Assembly: GCF_017306545.1 (NCBI RefSeq)
Contig: NZ_JAFKID010000024.1
Location: 49,180 to 113,179, forward strand
DNA: 64,000 nt
DNA from: Mesorhizobium sp.
Lineage (GTDB): Bacteria; Pseudomonadota; Alphaproteobacteria; Rhizobiales; Rhizobiaceae
Direction: 5' to 3'
A program made the position numbers and the translations under genes. Below are positions 17,317-26,274 of the stretch, piece after piece. How positions within the stretch are numbered: position 1 is the stretch's first letter; every line of letters begins with the position of its first letter. Below the pieces are notes generated by a model. That model ran no database searches. It was not told the DNA's origin and saw only the letters and a list, made by a program, of their open reading frames with translations.

Positions 17317-18935
17317 GGCACCTCGCCGAACGGCTGTTCGCGCGCAATGGCGGTATCCGGGAAATCGAACCAGCCGAGAGACAGGCCGTAGCGTTGCTGG
17401 TGATAAGCCTCCAGCCGGCGCACCATCGCCTTGTCCGGAACCGGCTTGAGCCTGAGCGCCCTGCCCCAGCGGTAGTGGACGACCGCGCCGTCCTTCACGA
17501 CCAGATCGCCGTCCTTGAACACATAGGCCGCCTCCCCCAGCATTTTCGCGATATCGGCATCCCGCCGATAGACCGCGACGTCGGCGACGGCGCCGGCGCC
17601 GAGATGGCCGCGATCCGACAGGCCGAGCAGTTTCGCCGGGGCCGCGCGCGTCATGATCGCGATCTCCTCGAACGTGTATTCGCGCTCGATCGAGGGCAGC
17701 GTGGTGAGCGCCATTGCCGAAGCGGGCAGTTCGGCGATCAGCTCGGCGCGCGCCTGCCGGTTCATCAGCAATTCGAATAGCGCCGGGTAGGCGGTGAAGG
17801 GCGCGCCGTTGGGATGGTCGGTGGTGAAGAAGACGCGCCAGGGATCGTCAGTCAGAAGGAACAGTTCGAGCCCGATCGCCCATTGCAGGGCGCCATAGAA
17901 ATCCTTGCCGTAGCGATAGGGCACGATGCCGCCGCCATTGCCGTCGCCGTCATGGATGACGGTTTTCTTCGGATGTGCGCTGCCGCGCGCCGAAAACTGC
18001 CGCAGGATGTCGGAGGAGACGGTGACGGTCTGGCCGAACATCACCTGGCCGACATCGACGGTGACTTCCGGCGTCGTATTGACCAGTTCGGCAAGGCGCG
18101 CCGCCTCCGACGAGAATTTGCGCTTTCCCTGCGTGCCGTAGCCGTAGAACTGGAGATGGGCGAGGTGCAGCGGCTGGCCCTCGGCCGCCGCGATCGTCGC
18201 CGCCGCCGTCCCGGCCGATCCGGGGCTGCCCAGATTGTTGCAATGGACATGCAGCGGGTGCGGCACGCCCAACCTGTCGACCGCCGCCTGCAACGTCTTG
18301 ACGATCCTGCGCGAACTGACGCCGTAGGACGGCACCGTGTCGTCCAGCGAAAAAGTGCGCACGTTCTCCTTGAAGGCGGCGGCGGCACCGGCATTGATGA
18401 CCTTGACGCCGAGTGCCCGCGTCGAGGCGACCGTCCAAGCGACGTAGTCCTCGATCATCGTCGCCGAAGCGTCGTCGCGGATCATCGACAGAAGGAAATC
18501 GTCGTTGCCGAGAATAACCAGCGTCGCCTTGTCGATGATGGGAATGTCGGCGAGTTCCAGATGGGTGTGGAGCGCCGCGCCCGGCGCCATCGCCGGCTCG
18601 ACCACCGTGGTGAACCCCATCCTGGCGTAAAGGCAACCCGTCTGGAAGGTGGACCAGCCGGCGTTGGAAAGCGGCGTCATGGCCGGCCGCGGCAGATGCG
18701 CCGAATGCTGTTCGGGCAGCAGCAGCCGGGCCGTGTTCACGTTGCCGCCGCCGATATGGGAGTGGATGTCGATGGCGCCCGCCATGACGACGCAGCCGGA
18801 GGCATCGACGGTGCGGCCGGCTTCGCCATCGGCCGGCGCCTCGACGATCACGCCGTCGGCGATCCACAGGTCGCCCTCGCCGAGACGGCCGTTGACGGGA
18901 TCGACGATGTCGCCGCCGGCGATCCTGGTCAGCAT
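17304..18935 (-). CDS. fhcA: Formyltransferase/hydrolase complex subunit A (formyl-methylofuran hydrolase)
   Basis: A 543-residue amidohydrolase-fold subunit homologous to FmdA/FwdA. The dinuclear metal site ligands appear intact: the HxH in AGAIDIHSHIGGGNVN, the Lys region AAAFKENVRTFSLDDTV, His residues in PLHVHCNNLG and LHLAHLQFYG, and the late Asp in FFTTDHPNGAPF. It releases formate from formyl-methylofuran in the cytoplasm. The start at 18935 sits inside the end of fhcB (7-bp overlap). Length agrees with the 540-550 residues usual in methylotrophs. Confidence 0.95.
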   Translation of the reverse strand: MLTRIAGGDIVDPVNGRLGEGDLWIADGVIVEAPADGEAGRTVDASGCVVMAGAIDIHSHIGGGNVNTARLLLPEQHSAHLPRPAMTPLSNAGWSTFQTGCLYARMGFTTVVEPAMAPGAALHTHLELADIPIIDKATLVILGNDDFLLSMIRDDASATMIEDYVAWTVASTRALGVKVINAGAAAAFKENVRTFSLDDTVPSYGVSSRRIVKTLQAAVDRLGVPHPLHVHCNNLGSPGSAGTAAATIAAAEGQPLHLAHLQFYGYGTQGKRKFSSEAARLAELVNTTPEVTVDVGQVMFGQTVTVSSDILRQFSARGSAHPKKTVIHDGDGNGGGIVPYRYGKDFYGALQWAIGLELFLLTDDPWRVFFTTDHPNGAPFTAYPALFELLMNRQARAELIAELPASAMALTTLPSIEREYTFEEIAIMTRAAPAKLLGLSDRGHLGAGAVADVAVYRRDADIAKMLGEAAYVFKDGDLVVKDGAVVHYRWGRALRLKPVPDKAMVRRLEAYHQQRYGLSLGWFDFPDTAIAREQPFGEVPCRS

Positions 18936-20020
18936 GGCAGCGCCTCGCTGCCGACCTGTTCGGCGATCAGGCGCAGGATCGCGGCGGCGGCCGGCAGGTC
19001 CGAAGGCGTCCGCGCCCCGAGCGCCCGCAACGAGCCGAGGCGGCTGGAATAGACGACGGCGTCGTGGTCTACCCCCGGCGCGCCGATGGCGATGGTGACG
19101 GCGGCGCCGGCGGCCGGTCCGGCCGTCTTCGCCAGCACGATCGACGCCATGCGGCTCCTCTTGCCTGGCGGTTCAGGCGCTAGCGCCGCTATGCGCAAAT
19201 GAAGGTCGGCCTCGCCCGCCGCGATCATGCGCGCGCCGTCGCAGCGCCAGGGGTCGAAGTCCGGAAAGCCGCGCGCGAAGCCGGTGCGCAGCGGAAAGCC
19301 CGTCATCCAGGTCGAGACGAGCGCGCTGCCCCAGCCGCTCTCGCTCGCCGGCAGGTGCAGGCCGGACGCACGCTTCTTGCGGTTGAGATCGGCGATCAGC
19401 CCTTGCAGCATGGCCAGCGCCAGCCCGTCCGCCGCATGGCCCGAAAACAGGAAGACCGGGAAATGCGCGCCCTCCAGCGCCTCGGCGAAAGCCGGAAAAT
19501 TCGACACCGGCAGCGCCGTGCGGCGCCCCGCGCACTGTGCCCGCAGCGCCGCCAGCGTGCCGCAAAGGTCCTGCCCGCCGCACGAAAGCGGCGTCGCCTT
19601 GCGGCCTTTCCCCAACGGCGGCGCGGGTGTCCCGGCAGGCCCGACCAGGAAGAACCGGCGCGGGTTTCCGCCGCCGAGGTCGGGAACCGTGGTGGCAAGC
19701 TCGCCGACAAACTCATGATGGATTTCTGGCAATTCGCCGACGATCGCCACCACATCGGCGCGCCGGCGCGTCTCGCCCGGCGCGATGGTCATCGCGCCCC
19801 TGTCGGTGAAAAGCGCCGTCTCGCGGGCGAGCGCGCCGCCGTCGCCGGCATGGTCGCAGACGGCGCCGACCTGTTCGGCCAGCGCGATCGCCGCGCGTGT
19901 CCCGTGTATATCCGTATCGAGGCTGAAAACCGGGCACCGGCTTGACTGCAAGAGGTCAGCCGCCTTGGCCGCTGCATCCCCCACCAGAGCTTCCCGGCTG
20001 CCAATCCACGCAACCGCCAT
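18929..20020 (-). CDS. fhcB: Formyltransferase/hydrolase complex subunit B
   Basis: A 363-residue subunit related to FmdB/FwdB, the molybdopterin subunit of archaeal formylmethanofuran dehydrogenase. In bacteria it has lost the redox cofactor and serves structurally; the present length, about 70 residues below archaeal FmdB, fits this. Seen: AWIGSREALVGDAAAKAADLL, CPVFSLDTDIHGTRAAIALAEQ, FPVFLFSGHAADGLALAMLQG and the terminal GVDHDAVVYSSRLGSLRALG. It is the first gene of the leftward fhc operon. Its start is about 250 bp from the start of the rightward mptG-like gene, so the two H4MPT operons share a divergent promoter region at 20021-20270. Confidence 0.93.
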   Translation of the reverse strand: MAVAWIGSREALVGDAAAKAADLLQSSRCPVFSLDTDIHGTRAAIALAEQVGAVCDHAGDGGALARETALFTDRGAMTIAPGETRRRADVVAIVGELPEIHHEFVGELATTVPDLGGGNPRRFFLVGPAGTPAPPLGKGRKATPLSCGGQDLCGTLAALRAQCAGRRTALPVSNFPAFAEALEGAHFPVFLFSGHAADGLALAMLQGLIADLNRKKRASGLHLPASESGWGSALVSTWMTGFPLRTGFARGFPDFDPWRCDGARMIAAGEADLHLRIAALAPEPPGKRSRMASIVLAKTAGPAAGAAVTIAIGAPGVDHDAVVYSSRLGSLRALGARTPSDLPAAAAILRLIAEQVGSEALPC

Positions 20021-20270
20021 TCACTATGCTACTTTCTGGTGCCGGCCTGACCTTAAACGAAAGAGGATTGGCCGTGAACCCCGCTCGCGGCCAGATTTGC
20101 GCCTGTTTTGCGCCATTATCAACAAATTCCAAACCGCCGGCCCCGGAATTGACGCCGCCGGGAACAAAACGGCGGCGGCGCCTTGCCGGCTTGCCCCGTC
20201 GGCGAAAACGGCTATCATGCCTGCGGGCACCTGAACTTCCATGATGCGTGTTGAAGCACCCATCGGGGGG

Positions 20271-21242
20271 ATGATGTCGAATTCCGTCACCATACGAGTG
20301 CCCGCTCGCCTGCATCTCGGCTTCCTCGACCTCAACGGCGATATCGGCCGCCGCTTCGGCAGCGTCGGCCTGCCGCTGAGCGAACCTGAAACCGTCGTCA
20401 CCCTGTCGCGCTCCGGCGAGACGCACGTCGCCGGCGACGAAAGCGAGCGCGCCGGCGCCCACCTGAATACGTTGTGCCGGCATCTCGGCATCCGCAACCA
20501 GCACCGGCTGGTGGTGGAACAGGCGATCCCGCGCCATGCCGGCCTCGGCTCCGGCACGCAGATCGCGCTGGCCGTCTCGGCGGCGCTGCGCACGCTGCAC
20601 GGCCTGCCGCTCGACAGCCGCGGCGACGCCATCCTGCTCGACCGCGGCGGCCGCTCGGGCATCGGTATCGCCAGTTTCGAGGACGGCGGCGTCATCGTCG
20701 ACGCCGGCAGGAGCACGGGCGGCGCGCCGCCGCCGGTGGTGGCGCGGCTGCCGTTCCCTGACGAATGGCGCGTCATGCTGATCCTCGACCATGCCGGCCA
20801 CGGCCTGCACGGCGAGGCCGAGGTCGCCGCGTTTCGCGCGCTGCCGCCCTTCCCTGCCGCCGGCAGCGGCGAGATCTGCCGGCGCGTGCTGATGGGCCTG
20901 CTGCCGGCCGTGGCCGAGCGCGACCTCGCCACCTTCGGCGCCGCTGTTACCGCCATCCAGATGCTCGTCGGCACCCATTTCGCCCCGGCGCAAGGCGGCG
21001 TCTTCACCTCCAGGCGCGTCGAGAGAGCGGCCCACGGCCTCGTCGAAGCCGGCGCCGTCGGCATCGGCCAGAGTTCCTGGGGGCCGACCGGATTCGCCTT
21101 CGCGCCCTCGCAGGAAGCCGCGACGGCCTATGCCGAGGCGGTGCGCCCCAGCGCCGGCGACGGCATCGAAATCAGGATCGTCAAGGGCCGCAATGGCGGC
21201 GCCGGCATCGGCTCGACAGAGCTCGACCTCGTCGGCAGCTGA
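20271..21242 (+). CDS. mptG: Beta-ribofuranosylaminobenzene 5'-phosphate synthase-like (MptG, GHMP fold)
   Basis: A 323-residue GHMP-kinase-fold protein that should condense p-aminobenzoate or a hydroxybenzoate with PRPP, the first committed step of methanopterin synthesis. Seen: the entry motif VRVPARLHLGFLDLNGDIGR, the glycine loop IPRHAGLGSGTQIALAVSAAL and the GRSGIGIASFEDGGVIVDAG segment characteristic of beta-RFAP synthase, plus VGIGQSSWGPTGFAF. The start is uncertain. ATGs lie at 20241, 20244, 20271 and 20274; only the latter two follow a purine-rich GGGGGG. The gene opens the rightward H4MPT operon. Confidence 0.88.
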   Translation: MMSNSVTIRVPARLHLGFLDLNGDIGRRFGSVGLPLSEPETVVTLSRSGETHVAGDESERAGAHLNTLCRHLGIRNQHRLVVEQAIPRHAGLGSGTQIALAVSAALRTLHGLPLDSRGDAILLDRGGRSGIGIASFEDGGVIVDAGRSTGGAPPPVVARLPFPDEWRVMLILDHAGHGLHGEAEVAAFRALPPFPAAGSGEICRRVLMGLLPAVAERDLATFGAAVTAIQMLVGTHFAPAQGGVFTSRRVERAAHGLVEAGAVGIGQSSWGPTGFAFAPSQEAATAYAEAVRPSAGDGIEIRIVKGRNGGAGIGSTELDLVGS

Positions 21243-21284
21243 CGAGATCCGCGCAGCGGTCAGGTTCAAACGGAAAGGCGAGAC

Positions 21285-22178
21285 ATGGTCCGCAAACATA
21301 TCCTGCATATGCTGACGCCGCTGAAGCATATGAGCCCGTTCGACGTGAACATGGCGCTCGACGCCGGCTTCGACGCGGTCGTTCCCTATGTCGGCGCCGA
21401 TCTCGGCGAAGTGACGGGGCTGGTGCAGGACGCCATCTTCTCGCGCCCGCCGGATGCCGGCCTCGCCACCGGCATCTTCATTGCCGGCAAGGACGCCTCG
21501 CTGGCGCTCGACATGTTCGGCGCCGCAAAGAAGGCGATGGTGCCGCCCTTCCAGGTTTCGGTGTTCGCCGACCCGGCCGGCTCCTTCACCACCGCCGCGG
21601 CGATGGTGGCGAAGGTCGAAAAGGCTTTGGAAAAATCGTTCGGGCGCGGCCTGAAGGACACCAGGGTCACGGTTTTCGGCGCCACCGGCGTCGTCGGCTT
21701 CTGCACGGCCGTCATCGCCGCCGGGCAGGGCGCGCGGGTGACGCTGGCCGGTCATGACGGCGCCGGGCGGGTGCGCGCGGCGGCGGCCGAGATCGAAAGC
21801 CGGTTCAAGCTCGCCGTCGAGGCGGCCGACGGCTCGGGCGACGCCGCCAAGACGAAGCTGGTCGCCGCCAGCGAGGTCGTCCTCGCCTGCGCCAAGGCCG
21901 GCGTGCAGGTCATTTCGAAAGCGCAGTTGAAAAGCGAGGCCCTGCTGATCGCCGCCGACGTCAACGCCGTGCCGCCGGCCGGCATCGAGGGGCTGGCGGT
22001 CAATGCCGACGGCGTGCCGCTCGAAGCGACAAAGGCTGTCGGCATTGGTCCGCTTGCCATCGGCAACGTCAAATATAAAGTCGAATTCGGCCTCTTCAAA
22101 AGAATGATAGAAGCCGAAAAGACCGTCACGCTCGATTTCCAGGATGCGTTTTCCCTTGCACGCGAGCTTGCCAAATAG
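21285..22178 (+). CDS. mtdB: Methylene-H4MPT dehydrogenase, NAD(P)-dependent
   Basis: A 297-residue dehydrogenase that oxidises methylene-H4MPT to methenyl-H4MPT. Seen: the start HILHMLTPLKHMSPFDVNMA typical of MtdB/MtdA, the catalytic-region segments DAVVPYVGADLGEVTGLVQD and IFIAGKDASLALDM, the nucleotide-binding loop FGATGVVGFCTAVIAAGQGA, and a C-terminal VKYKVEFGLFKRMIEAEKTV. It is chosen over MtdA because of its place within the H4MPT operon directly before mch. Its last 35 bp overlap the next gene as annotated. Confidence 0.93.
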   Translation: MVRKHILHMLTPLKHMSPFDVNMALDAGFDAVVPYVGADLGEVTGLVQDAIFSRPPDAGLATGIFIAGKDASLALDMFGAAKKAMVPPFQVSVFADPAGSFTTAAAMVAKVEKALEKSFGRGLKDTRVTVFGATGVVGFCTAVIAAGQGARVTLAGHDGAGRVRAAAAEIESRFKLAVEAADGSGDAAKTKLVAASEVVLACAKAGVQVISKAQLKSEALLIAADVNAVPPAGIEGLAVNADGVPLEATKAVGIGPLAIGNVKYKVEFGLFKRMIEAEKTVTLDFQDAFSLARELAK

Positions 22179-23301
22179 CGCCGGGTCGCTGCTGATCACG
22201 GCGATTTCGGGCCGGGCGCTGGCCGCCGCGGCGCGGCGGGCCGGCTATCGCCCGCTGGTGGCCGATTTCTTCTGCGACACCGACACGACGGCGCTTGCCG
22301 AGCGCGCGGTGAAGCTGCCCGGCGACCTGCAAGGCGGCATCGACGGCGCCCGCGTCGTCGAGACGCTGCGGCACCTCGCCGACGAGGACAACCGAGGAGG
22401 CGAGCCGCCCGTCGCGGTCATCCTCGGCTCCGGCTTCGAGCGGCAGCCGCAGACCGTCGACGCAGTGGCGCGCCATTTCCCGCTCGCCGGCAACGACGGC
22501 GCCGCCATCCGCCGGATCAAGGACCCGCAACTGCTTGCCGCCGATTGCGAGGAGTTCGGCATCCCGCATCCGCCGTTTCGCCGGGAACGGCCGGCCGACT
22601 GGCAAAACTGGGTGGTGAAGACGGCGGGCGGCGCCGGCGGGTCGCATGTCCGCCGGGCCGGTGTCGAGGAGCCGGCCGCCGGCCGCTACTTCCAGCGTTT
22701 CGTTGCCGGGCGCAGCGTCTCGGCTCTGTTCGTCGCCGACCGCCGCGCCGCCCGCATCGTCGGCTTCAGCCGGCAATGGGCGTCCCCCGTTCCGGCCAGC
22801 CCCTACCGCTACGGCGGGGCCGTCCGGCTCAGGCGCTTCGACCGCGACCATGCCGCGACGATCGGCGGCTGGCTTTCATGCCTGGTCCGCCGCGCCGGGC
22901 TGTGCGGCCTGTGCAGCGCCGACCTCATCCGCACGGCCGAGGGCTATACGCTCCTCGAGATCAACCCGCGGCCGGGCGCCACGCTCGACATCTTCGACGC
23001 CGCCGAGGCGCCGCTGATCGAGGCGCATTTGCGCGCCGCCGCCGGCGAGCCGTACCGGCTGCCGCGCTTTTCCGATTCGATGGCTTCGATGATCACCTAT
23101 GCGACGGCGCCGGTCGCCCGCTTCCCGTCGATCGAATGGCCGGACTGGACCGCCGACCGCCAGTCGCCTGGAACCCGGCTGATCGCCGGCGATCCGGTCT
23201 GCACTGTCTTCGCCAGGGGTCCGAGCGCCGCGGCGACCGCCCGGCTCATCAAGGGACAAGTGAGCAGCCTGCGGCGCCATTGGGAAGGAGACCGGACATG
23301 A
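22144..23301 (+). CDS. ATP-grasp ligase of the H4MPT/methylofuran cluster (MfnD-like)
   Basis: A 385-residue ATP-grasp protein. The N-terminal domain starts LLITAISGRALAAAARRAGY; nucleotide and metal motifs follow (VVKTAGGAGGSHVRRAG, then LLEINPRPGATLDIFDAAE). In archaea a related ATP-grasp enzyme (MfnD) joins glutamate to tyramine in methanofuran. Bacterial methylofuran has tyrosine and a long polyglutamate tail, so a tyrosine- or glutamate-ligase role is reasonable (inference). The ATG at 22144 overlaps mtdB by 35 bp; a TTG at 22168 would give a more usual length of N-terminus and an 11-bp overlap. The stop overlaps the mch start. Confidence 0.8.
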   Translation: MRFPLHASLPNSAGSLLITAISGRALAAAARRAGYRPLVADFFCDTDTTALAERAVKLPGDLQGGIDGARVVETLRHLADEDNRGGEPPVAVILGSGFERQPQTVDAVARHFPLAGNDGAAIRRIKDPQLLAADCEEFGIPHPPFRRERPADWQNWVVKTAGGAGGSHVRRAGVEEPAAGRYFQRFVAGRSVSALFVADRRAARIVGFSRQWASPVPASPYRYGGAVRLRRFDRDHAATIGGWLSCLVRRAGLCGLCSADLIRTAEGYTLLEINPRPGATLDIFDAAEAPLIEAHLRAAAGEPYRLPRFSDSMASMITYATAPVARFPSIEWPDWTADRQSPGTRLIAGDPVCTVFARGPSAAATARLIKGQVSSLRRHWEGDRT

Positions 23302-24254
23302 AGGACGGTTCGGCATTCCTCAACGACAACGCCCGGCGGATCGCCGAGCGCATGATCGCCGACGCCGAGCGCCTGCGCGTCGCCGTCTCGCAAGGCCCGC
23401 TCGGCGAATGCCTCATCGACGCCGGCGCGGCCACGACCGGCAGCGTCGAGGCGGGGCTCGGCATGGCGGAGGCCGCGATGGGCGGGCTCGGCCACGTCTC
23501 GGTGTTCATGGACCGCGCCTCGGAAAAATGGCCGCTCTCCATCGAAGTGCGGTCTTCGCAGCCGGTGCTCGCCTGCCTGGGCAGCCAGTATGCCGGCTGG
23601 AACCTCTCCAGCGACGGTTACTTCGCCATGGGGTCGGGGCCGGCGCGGGCGCTGGCGCGGGTCGAGACGCTGTTCGAGACGCTCTCCTACCGCGACGCGG
23701 CAGCCGCGGCGGTGCTCGTCCTGGAGACGGCGAAGCCGCCGCCGCCGGCGCTCGTCAGCAAGGTCGGCAAGGCGACCGGACTGGCCACCGACAAGCTCAC
23801 TTTCCTCTATGCGCCGACGCAGAGCATCGCCGGCAGCGTGCAGATCGTCGCGCGGACGCTGGAGGTGGCGCTGCACAAAGCCAACGACCTCAAGTTCCCG
23901 CTGGACCACATTGTCGACGGCATCGGCGCCGCGCCGATCCCGGCGCCCCACCCGGATTTCCTGACGGCGATGGGCCGCACCAACGACGCCATCATCTACG
24001 GCGGCAGCGTCCAGCTCTTCGTCAGGGGATCGGCGAAGGCGGCGAGCGATCTCGCCGAACGGTTGCCGAGCAGCGCCTCGCGCGATCACGGCCAGCCCTT
24101 CGCCGCCATCTTCAAGCGCTTCAAGGGCGACTTCTATGCCATCGATCCGCTGCTGTTCAGCCCGGCCGAAGTGATCGTCACCGCAGTCGAGACGGGCGAG
24201 ACGTTCCGTGCCGGGCAGCGCGATTTCGACATGCTCGAGCGGAGCCTGGGGTAG
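23298..24254 (+). CDS. mch: Methenyl-H4MPT cyclohydrolase
   Basis: A 318-residue cyclohydrolase that converts methenyl-H4MPT to formyl-H4MPT, the substrate of FhcD. Recognised segments: DAGAATTGSVEAGLGMAEAA, the LACLGSQYAGWNLSSDGYFAM region, AMGSGPARALARVETLFE, IGAAPIPAPHPDFLTAMGRT and GDFYAIDPLLFSPAEVIVT. Length equals the archaeal and bacterial norm. The ATG overlaps the preceding stop by 4 bp; GGAAGGAG lies just upstream. Confidence 0.96.
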   Translation: MKDGSAFLNDNARRIAERMIADAERLRVAVSQGPLGECLIDAGAATTGSVEAGLGMAEAAMGGLGHVSVFMDRASEKWPLSIEVRSSQPVLACLGSQYAGWNLSSDGYFAMGSGPARALARVETLFETLSYRDAAAAAVLVLETAKPPPPALVSKVGKATGLATDKLTFLYAPTQSIAGSVQIVARTLEVALHKANDLKFPLDHIVDGIGAAPIPAPHPDFLTAMGRTNDAIIYGGSVQLFVRGSAKAASDLAERLPSSASRDHGQPFAAIFKRFKGDFYAIDPLLFSPAEVIVTAVETGETFRAGQRDFDMLERSLG

Positions 24255-24279
24255 CCGCCGCATGAGGAGCCGACCGTTC

Positions 24280-25251
24280 ATGCCGTCCCTGCCGCAAGGC
24301 GATGCCATCCCCCGCATCCTGGTTGTCAACGACGGTTCGGGCGCGCGCTCCAGGGCGGTCGAGGCCCGGCTCGGGCAGCGCGGCGCGGTGGTGGCGACGG
24401 CGCCGTTGTCGGCGATCGCCTTCGACACCGGCTGCCGCGGCGGCCTGTCGATCCCGTGTTTCGACGACGCCCTGCCGGACGCCGTGTTCGTCCGCTCGAT
24501 CGCCGCCGGCTCGTTCGAGGCGATCACGCGGCGGCTGGGCGTTCTGCATGCGCTGGACAGGCTGTCGGTGCCGGTCTGGAACTCGGCGCGGGCGATCGAG
24601 CGCTGCGTCGACAAGTCGATGACGACGTTCCTGCTGATGACGGCCGGCCTGCCCACGCCGCCGACCTTCGCCGTCGAGGGGCGGGCGACGGCGGAAGCGG
24701 TGGCGGTGCGCGAGCTGGCGCGGACGCCGCTGGTGCTGAAGCCGCTGTTCGGCGCGCAGGGGCGCGGCATCCGGCTGATCGAGACGCTGGCCGACCTGCC
24801 CGCCGAAGACGCCGTGGACGGCGTCTACTACCTCCAGCACTACGTGCCGCGTCCCGGCCCGCCCTTCCGCGATTTCCGCGTCTTCGTCTGCGCCGGCAAG
24901 GTGCTGGCGATGATGAGCCGCAGGGGCGACGACTGGATCACCAACGTCAACCGCGGCGCGGCGCCGGAACAGGTGCGCGGCCAGGACGAAGACGAACTGG
25001 CGCGCCTCGCCACCGCGGCCGCCGCAGCCGTCGGGGCGGACTTCGCCGGCGTCGACATCGTCGCCGACGGCGACGGGCGCCTGCTGGTGCTGGAGGTCAA
25101 CAGCATGCCCGCATGGTCCGGCCTGCAATCGGTGGCGGCGGTGAACATCGCCGACGCGATCGCCGAGGCGCTGCTGGACTTTCTGGCCGCCCGCCGCAAG
25201 GGCGCGCCGGCGCCGCACCCGTCCCGCCTGCCCATGCTGGCCGAGCCGTGA
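24280..25251 (+). CDS. RimK-family ATP-grasp alpha-L-glutamate ligase-like protein
   Basis: A 323-residue RimK-like ATP-grasp ligase. Seen: ILVVNDGSGARSRAVEARLG, the ATP-binding strand LVLKPLFGAQGRGIRLIETL, YLQHYVPRPGPPFRDFRVFV and the Mg-binding LLVLEVNSMPAWSGLQ. Homologues in archaea (MptN, CofF) add glutamate to H4MPT or F420, and an ATP-grasp gene at this place is a constant member of bacterial H4MPT clusters. A role in adding glutamates to methylofuran or the pterin cofactor is likely but not proven. ATG 24280 is chosen because AGGAG at 24265-24269 precedes it with 10-bp spacing; ATG 24262 is an alternative. Confidence 0.82.
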   Translation: MPSLPQGDAIPRILVVNDGSGARSRAVEARLGQRGAVVATAPLSAIAFDTGCRGGLSIPCFDDALPDAVFVRSIAAGSFEAITRRLGVLHALDRLSVPVWNSARAIERCVDKSMTTFLLMTAGLPTPPTFAVEGRATAEAVAVRELARTPLVLKPLFGAQGRGIRLIETLADLPAEDAVDGVYYLQHYVPRPGPPFRDFRVFVCAGKVLAMMSRRGDDWITNVNRGAAPEQVRGQDEDELARLATAAAAAVGADFAGVDIVADGDGRLLVLEVNSMPAWSGLQSVAAVNIADAIAEALLDFLAARRKGAPAPHPSRLPMLAEP

Positions 25252-26105
25252 AGGCCGCCGCCATGGCGCTGCCGCGCGACCGCATCCGGGCCGCTTACGA
25301 GCGCGCCTGCCGCATGGACATCGAGGCGCTGAAGCCGGGCAACGTCCACCTGTTCGCCGACGGGCACGGCATGTCCGCCGCCCATTTCGTCACCAGCGCC
25401 GAGGTTACGGCCGGGCCGCTTACCGATCCCGGCCTGCCGGTCGGGCAGCGCATCCTGGAGGCGGTGCGCGCCACCCGCTCGGCGGTCGCCACCAACACCA
25501 ATCTCGGCATCGTCCTCCTGGCGGCACCCCTGATATGCGCGGCCGAACTGCCTGGCGGCACGCTGCGCGCCAAACTCGGCACGGTGCTCGACGCCATGAC
25601 CATGGACGACGCCGGCGCCGTTTTCGCGGCCATCGTGACCGCCGATCCGGGCGGCCTCGGCGATGCCGACAACGACGTGCGCGAGGCGCCGAAGGTCGGC
25701 CTGCTGGACGCCATGCGCGAAGCCGCCGGCCGCGACCTGATCGCCCGCCAATATGCGACCGGCTTTGCCGACGTGTTCGACGTCGGGCTCGCCGCCGTCC
25801 GCGCCGCCTCGGCGCGCGGCGAAAGCGGCATGTGGCCGGCGATCTTCGCCTACATGGCCTTTCTCACCGCCTTTCCCGACAGCCATGTGGCGCGCAACCA
25901 CGGCGCCGAAGCCGCCGAAAGGACGCGGCAGGAGGCGGCCGCCGTGCAGGTCGAACTCGCCGCCGCCGGCGACGAGCCGGCGCGCATCAGCCTGCTCATG
26001 GCGTTCGACCGCCGGCTGAAGACACAAGGGATCAATCCCGGTACCTCGGCCGACCTGACGGTGGCCAGTCTTTTAGTCCATGATCTCGGCGTCCAGCTTG
26101 CATAA
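25248..26105 (+). CDS. CitG/MdcB-like triphosphoribosyl transferase family protein
   Basis: A 285-residue protein of the triphosphoribosyl-dephospho-CoA synthase family. Family-like segments: MDIEALKPGNVHLFADGHGM, SAVATNTNLGIVLLAAPLIC and TADPGGLGDADNDVREAPKV. CitG moves a triphosphoribosyl group from ATP to a ribose hydroxyl, making an alpha-glycosidic bond. No citrate lyase or malonate decarboxylase gene is near, while this gene lies between the RimK-like ligase (GTGA overlap) and fae, as in other methylotroph C1 clusters. It probably acts in cofactor synthesis; see findings for a specific proposal. ATG at 25263 is an alternative start. Confidence 0.8.
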   Translation: MKAAAMALPRDRIRAAYERACRMDIEALKPGNVHLFADGHGMSAAHFVTSAEVTAGPLTDPGLPVGQRILEAVRATRSAVATNTNLGIVLLAAPLICAAELPGGTLRAKLGTVLDAMTMDDAGAVFAAIVTADPGGLGDADNDVREAPKVGLLDAMREAAGRDLIARQYATGFADVFDVGLAAVRAASARGESGMWPAIFAYMAFLTAFPDSHVARNHGAEAAERTRQEAAAVQVELAAAGDEPARISLLMAFDRRLKTQGINPGTSADLTVASLLVHDLGVQLA

Positions 26106-26274
26106 TCGGTTTGTTGATGCTTGACTTCACAAAGCGGGGGCCTGTGCTCCCGCGGCTATCTAGCCAACCGGTCCGGACAATCCGGACGCTGCCAACAAGG
26201 ATAGCTGTCCATCGAGCGCTCGCTCGGTTGCGGCGTCTGTGGACACCATGATTGTGTCTTGGAGGAAATTGGCA

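Noticed and set aside
26121-26162. TTGACT before fae as a sigma-70 promoter
   Set aside because: No acceptable -10 box lies 16-18 bp downstream; the nearest TATCTA is about 30 bp away.
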